Assembly: GCA_032209605.1 (NCBI GenBank)
Contig: JASFXZ010000039.1
Coordinates: forward strand, 1,922,001 to 1,986,000
Direction of reading: 5' to 3'
Source: Mactromeris polynyma
Taxonomy: Eukaryota > Mollusca > Bivalvia > Venerida > Mactridae
Length of the DNA stretch: 64,000 nucleotides
Part shown: positions 57,933 through 64,000 of the stretch, in pieces
Position numbering within the stretch: the stretch's first letter is position 1
Layout of the letters: each line of letters opens with the position of its first letter
Notes under the pieces: model-generated
The model's input: the letters and a program-made list of their open reading frames with translations, nothing else
What the model was told of the DNA's origin: nothing
The model's database searches: none
Translations under genes and position numbers: made by a program

Positions 57933-60900
57933 AGTAGACAAATTGAAAATGAATGTTATGAGTATATACATGTATATTGTATAAGTTAAATTTTAGAAAA
58001 ATTTACTCCGAATTGAGAAGTTGTTGTAATATAACAATATTTGTTTCTTATAATAGAGATATGTTTCACTTAATATCCTATAATTCCTTGCTTTATTTTG
58101 GGGATTTGTTGCCTCAAATAACCGTTTGTTTGAGGTTTGTTAATTCATCAGTACAGTGTAGATTATATTGTCATTGTTTATCATTATTATGTAGATAAAG
58201 TGGAAATGGTTTTATATCTGACCTATGAGCGATGGCCTGTGGCTGCATTTGTGAATAGAACAGTGGGAAAGTTCAAGAATATATTCACAGGAATATTTGC
58301 CGAGGGTTGCTATTTATTTGAAAAGGACATTTTGTGTTCAATCTTCACTTATGGTGATCTATAGTCCAGAATTTTTTATTGGCTTTTCCTCTTAAGTAAT
58401 TGTAATTTTGGGTTTCTAATAACTGTGGTAAGGATTTTTGTGCTCGTTTGTAGTTGCTGCCTCTATTGTGTATTTTATCCATCACAATCATTTTCATTAC
58501 CCCACCCCCTCATTAAATATTCCAGCCCCTCACTGATTGGCTTTAGTGTGATGGTATTTGTATAAAGTATGCCTTCTTTTCTCTGTGTCGGTGTGATGAG
58601 AACATGAATTTTAAATAAGGGGAATAGGGGACAAAAGCCCTATTAGCCAGTTCAAATAGGGAGTTACCAGTGCCTCAAGCATGCTAGCTTGGTTACTTGA
58701 CATGCATGAAAACTATTTTTCCAATACTCCATAATCTGTGTATGTGCTGCCTGCTTGCCCCATTCCCTAGAACTGATACCAGCAGAACTCTCTCTCTCTC
58801 TGTCTGTTCAGTGAGGTTATAGGCATTCGGATGTTGAGCAGCAGAAAATGTTGCCCTCTACTTTCTATCCAATGGAAAATACTGTAATCGCTGTATTCTT
58901 CATGTAATATTGTTATGTGAGAGTGTTAGGGAAATTTTATAGAATTGATCAATTAGTGAGGTGGTTATAGATATTGATTATTACACACTGTATGAGGAGT
59001 ATAATATTTAAAAAAACAATACAACATTTTTTTATTCATGAAAGTGATATTTCGCAGCAGTTTGGAGATAAACTTGGGGTGCGTTTGTTTACATTTTCAG
59101 CTTTGTGCAGTGGCTTAACTGAAATGAATTTCTAGTTTTGAAGATAAGATTACCAAGATGATGTGTTTGTATCTGTGAAATATGTTCACTTAATTGCTTC
59201 TAGTTCTGATAATGTAGGCAGGTTCTCATAGTGAATGTTATTGCTTGTATAATCAGTTTCCAAGTCGTTTGATGCGTTTTTTAGAAATAGAATCCTGGGT
59301 TTGAAATTTAGTAAATGTAACTTTGTATCCAACTTTTCATTGAATTTTGTAAAAATGTTATACCACTTGTGTTTTAAAGTTATTGAGATTGTTTCATTTT
59401 ATAGTATTTCTGCTGAGGAAGTATTTATAATGCAAACAAAATACTGGATTTATGTAATAATGGCAGTCTTTGTATTTCAGGATTGGAATATAAAACTTTG
59501 TTTTTCTGAGATTTGGAATTAAAACATGCAACCTTGAATGATAAGGTAAGACTTTTATTTTGATAGGAATCTATTAGCAGTCATTCTGTGTTTTGTATGC
59601 AAACGTTAAACCAACATATTAAATGAAATTAATTTTGAAATTTTAAATAAAAGTCTTATTCAGTATTGAGAACTGTTAGTCATGCTTGTGTTAAAAGTTT
59701 AAATCACTGTGTAAACAAACATACATTATTATTGTTGGTACATCTAACAGTACACCAGCACTATACAATGTGACATATTTCAGAATAAATAAGCCAACAT
59801 GTGAATTCAATTCAATCCATTTGTAAAATTGAGTAATTGCATTTCATCTGCGCTGGAGATAAAACAATAGATCTATTTCGTAAAACAAAATAGAAGATTT
59901 CATTACCTAGATATAGTTGTGAATGTGTATGTGACAAAGGACTATTACTAATGGATGATTAAACAGATCAGAATATGAAATAATATAGATAGCATAAGTT
60001 GAAAGCGTCCATGAAGCTGTTTTGAAAATGGAACTTGCTAATGTTGGTTTGAAAACAATAGTCTTCCATACATACACCAGTTAATATTATGAAATGTTGG
60101 ATGGAGTGTTTTGCAAATGTACCACTGAAGTATTAACAAATTTTTTTTTTTTATTTTCAACAATTCCAAGATAACTAAGTGGCAATTTAAGAATGAAGAC
60201 ATTTCTCTGAAAAAGTCTGTGCTTGTAAACTGTTCCACTCTCCTCAGATTTCCTTTTTCTGTGTTTTGTTTCAAACTTCAGGATCTGACAGAAATGATTA
60301 AGAAACAAAAAACATGGACTCTAATGATCTTCCTCGAAAGTGAAAGTTTCAGTTGATGATGGAACAATTTCACTCATGTTTGTTAAAACTATTATTTCCA
60401 ATCTACTTGTGATCCAGGAACACCGAGTCTGGGCTCTGGACTCGTACATCTATGTAATAGGATCAAGGATCCTCATTACTGGAAAATAATATAAATATTC
60501 AATTAACAATTTTACTAGCCCAGTGTCACTGATTGTATTTAATTAAAGGCAGATGGTAGCAAAGTGATCGCCAGTACATGGCAGGCTTAGTTCTTAATCT
60601 GATTTTAGCAAACCCCTAATCTCATCTTGTTAACACCTTTAAATACATTAGTGATCCCTAAGTCTGGCCCCTGTTAATTGTTACATTGTCTGTACACATG
60701 AGGTATTCTTCTTGGTATTAGTCCTCTGATTGGTTCTGTACGACTGTCTGCTGCTTTAATGTCTCTCACTTAATCTACAAGCTGTTGTGGTTTGTTGACA
60801 ATGGTAAATGTTGAACTGCCGTCCACGTTTTGTTATTTTAGTCTTAATGTTCACAAGGTAAATTAAACTTCTTAGCTTGCCGCATTTCTCTGGCGGCTGC

Positions 60901-62319
60901 TTTTATTCAGTTTCCAATACAATATATTATTTCACTTTAACAGCACTTCCTAAATTCATTTTAAATTGAATTTTACTTTTGCCGATTGTGCTTGGCAGCA
61001 TAGTTAGACGTGTTATGCTGTTTTTTTTCTGAAATTAAATTCAACCGTTTCTCCAGTTTTACGCCAATCTACTGTAGTAATGCTTTTTACTACCAGTTCA
61101 GTTGATGAAAATTACAGTAATTTTTTGGGGAGGTAATATGCATATATATTGGTCTCCATTTTCTTGTTTTCCAATATCTGACATATTTCAGTGCAAATTT
61201 CTACATGTTATATTACACTTAGGCTCTATTCTCTATCACAGCTTATAGTATTTGATTGTGGCAAATTATTTGCTATGAAAATGCATTATTCACAAAATTT
61301 GTGAATCTGAGAGAAAATTGCCTGCACTGACACTGTTAATGATTGCTGTAATTTCATTGTGTTTCCCACATAAGTAAGTTATGAAGAGAGGGATATTTAT
61401 CCTGCAAAGTGTATATTATTGTCAGAGAAAAATACAGGAATTGAGAAGATTTGAGGGAATATATTAATTTCCGCTGGCTGTGTGAATACTGGACTGTCAG
61501 AATTGCAGATTATTACGTTCAATATCAAATGAATCGTAAGTGATTTCAGAGAGGCAGTATCGACCAAACATTGCAAATGATAAAATTATACAGAAAATTG
61601 ATTAAAATGTGAAAATTACTGTTTTGCATGTGAATAGTGGCTAATGCCAAAATCTATGATGAAGTGTAAAATTAACCCTCTAGTATGGATTTTTTTCCCT
61701 GACTTGAGGATAATTATGTCATAAAGTGGTTTAAAAATATCCTATTCCAGTGGACAATAAAACTTGTAGTGGCTTTATTCATTAAATGACTAGATGGCAG
61801 ACTATTGGTGTTTTATTGCTGAATTGTAATGTTTGCTCCAAATAGCTATAAATTATACTATCTAAATATGTTGACAAATAGTTGGCAATTATCAGACAGG
61901 AAGAAATGCTAATTATTGATTGCACCCATAAAATAATTATTTACATTTTTCTATGGTAATATTGCTACTTCTTACAGAAGTTTTATGGCAAGTTGTTAGA
62001 AATTGTATTGATAGAATTGCTAATGTATTTCTCTTGTGAAACATCTATTATGTAAGTGCTTATATTTTATTGCTTACCAGTGTATGCCTTTGTTACGGTA
62101 TGGTCGTAAAATGTATTTGTGTATTCAAAATAGGTATCAACTCATTATTGAATGTTTATAAGATGAATTGGTTAAGATTAATAGTCCAAGTATTAATTGC
62201 TTACTTTAATGAACCAGTTAATTCCATAGCAATTCTCAATATTACTGCCCATTTTATTGTATGATTTATTTTTTCAAATCTTTGTTATATTAACGATAAG
62301 AGATATTATTTATTTAAAC
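57933..62319. other. AT-rich stretch without recognised gene
   Basis: A short CT microsatellite is at 58788-58801. Several frames of 60-80 codons have no domain. No inverted or tandem repeat of note was seen. Confidence 0.5.
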
Positions 62320-62330
62320 GGGGGGGGGGG
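62320..62330. repeat. G11 homopolymer
   Basis: A run of 11 G at the left edge of the SINE-like copy that follows. Confidence 0.9.
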
Positions 62331-62535
62331 ACCGTAGTGTGCCTGGTTACTGTTGCTGACTTCACATAACTTGCCCCTCACTGATGCAGTTTGGAATCCA
62401 ACCCTGCATCCAGCTAGTTCATGGAATGTGGGTGGTTCTACCCTAGTTGTAGGAAGAGGCACTACACCATAGGTCATGTAAGGACTTCCTGGCTGTGTAA
62501 AGGACTAAAAGCCTCATTACCAACAAAAAATGAAG
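62331..62535 (+). mobile_element. V-SINE-like tRNA-derived SINE, decayed
   Basis: Recognisable order: TTGCCCCTCACTGATGCAG, a decayed B box (TTTGGAATCCAACCCTGC), GTGGGTGGTTCTACCC, GAGGCACTACACC, GGACTTCCTGGCTG and an A-rich tail after CTCATTACCAACAAAAAA. This order matches an abundant bivalve SINE as I remember it. The family name needs a database check. The 62-codon frame over it is incidental. Confidence 0.7.
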
Positions 62536-64000
62536 AAAATAATGATGGCTTCTCAATATGGGTAAAATTGCTTGATAGACATTTCAACAAACAACTGTTG
62601 TATAAATAAGTATTATTTCTTGTTTACATTCAACCTCCACTCCATTTGGTGATTGTTAGCACTTAAGCACTTTATGAATTGACTTTTACAATTTGCACTG
62701 GCTAACATAGATGTTAACCTTTACTTTCTATAAAATTATGTAAATTGATTTAAACTCTGGCTGTCTGTTTGTTCTATACTTCCAGTAAAGTTTGATATTT
62801 GAATTAGCATGAGGTAAAATATTGTAACCTTGATATTGTTGGTTAGATTGGGTTGTTGGAGTTGTCTTAGTGATGATTTCTAATTTGTCATTATGTCATA
62901 CAGGCATTTGTGTGGTTGCTTTTCCTTGTACCTTCATTCATTGATGTTTAGCCTGTCTCAGATACGCTCGCACCATTTACATCCATTTTGGAATTTATGA
63001 GCCTGAATACCCAGCCACAGTATACTGTGTTCTTTTTAATGATTTGGCTTAAGATTGAGAGACATTCATCTTTCATCTGTAATTCATGTATGAATAATGC
63101 TAGCTGCTTTTAGAAGAACAGGCATTAGGGTTGGTAATGGAAAGCCAGGAAAAACAGTTACCTGACCTGCATATGCACATTGGTGTTGAAAATAGTTTTA
63201 ATCTGCCCCAGCAATGTGTATACTTATTTATACGTCTTACATCACACACATTACATTGGTGCCATCTTGTTTTCCATTCAGAGTTGCTGGGAAAATGGCA
63301 TGAATAGAAAAGTACACTAAAAGTTTGTTGTCCTGTTTGTATTGTAAAAACTTGCCTTGAGAAATTCTTCAAATGGAATAAACATACGGCCATTGGAGAA
63401 TACAAGTTAGTTCATAGATAATTCATGATTGACCGAGGGGCTCGTTTATTGGTCTGTAATACTGCCAGAAACAAAAAATATTGATGTACTGTTACAATTG
63501 CATGATTGAAGGCATTTCAGCATTGTCGGATTAGTGGAGTCCTACATTACTTAGAGAGTACTATGCGTACATCGCTGCTTTAGCGTTAAAAAGCTTTTAA
63601 GTCCAGGCATAAAGGAGCGATGCCTTACTCGTTATTGTCCATAAAGTTGTGTATGCATATCATGTGTATGTCTTATCATAAGGTAGAGTTTAGTATCTTC
63701 ATACATATATATTACTCTGCTCTAGGGTATATAAATCATGATCAGCTTACGTAAAACTACTCAAAACATGGAAAACTTACAACTTTATCTATAATATCAA
63801 TTGTTTCTGACTAGTTCTAGACTACAAATTTAATTATCTGTATCATAATGCTGGTTTGTATTTCGTGCTTGCGAGAAACTGCTCCTATCTTCTTGGCTGT
63901 GCAACTTGCTACTTGGTTGTTATAGAATCTATCCTAGGCAGCTTAGGTGTCAGGGTGGGTGAACACGTGACTTTTTTGTTTACTACACGGCACGAAAAGA
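62536..64000. other. No recognisable feature
   Basis: AT-rich DNA. A 101-codon minus-strand frame (63100-63405) has several cysteines but no recognisable domain or splice context. Confidence 0.5.

Overview
This window reads as nuclear DNA from an animal, most likely a bivalve mollusc. It is AT-rich, has no dense open reading frames and no operon-like layout, and carries many degraded dispersed repeats. The bivalve assignment is inference from recognised styles of repeat: a dispersed family with a TTATGCCCCC head and a CATCTAG/CTCTTGTT tail (seven copies), a TTATACGCC family whose body forms about 155-bp tandem monomers, and tRNA-derived SINEs including one resembling the bivalve V-type SINE. 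No protein-coding gene, rRNA or intact tRNA could be supported. The window is probably intergenic or lies inside a large intron.

Layout. 1-4.3 kb: two TTATGCCCCC-family copies, then plain AT-rich DNA. 4.37-6.08 kb: a 41-bp minisatellite with a decayed right edge. 7.25-11.2 kb: two copies of one tRNA-derived SINE in opposite orientation flank a dead LINE (8.14-10.0 kb, minus strand) that keeps endonuclease and reverse transcriptase remnants. 12.0-12.6 kb: an apparently exact 298-bp tandem duplication. 16.6-18.4 kb: about 155-bp monomers split by a 1.2-kb insertion with visible target duplication. 19.6-31 kb: a MITE, a 149-bp duplication, dispersed repeats, a GAT-rich patch, a decayed 37-39-bp array and a long hairpin. 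35.1-39.8 kb: about 138 units of a 34-bp minisatellite, followed to 41.3 kb by its likely 28-bp ancestor. 43-48 kb: a tRNA-like SINE head and dispersed repeats. 48.4-51.5 kb: a CpG-richer transposon cluster with a hAT-like element nested inside another repeat and a 1.45-kb element with 15-bp terminal inverted repeats. 52.0-53.3 kb: a 27-bp minisatellite with 298-bp higher-order repeats. 54.3 kb: a strong hairpin. 57.6-57.9 kb: a Tigger-like MITE beside a dispersed repeat. 62.3 kb: a V-SINE-like copy. The rest is AT-rich DNA without recognisable content.

The main interest is in repeat evolution rather than gene function: three large arrays with higher-order structure, the 28-bp to 34-bp unit transition, datable nested insertions, and hairpins that could be foldback elements. 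A few short minus-strand reading frames (13.3, 19.9 and 24.2 kb) and one plus-strand frame (42.5 kb) are offered only as weak exon candidates.
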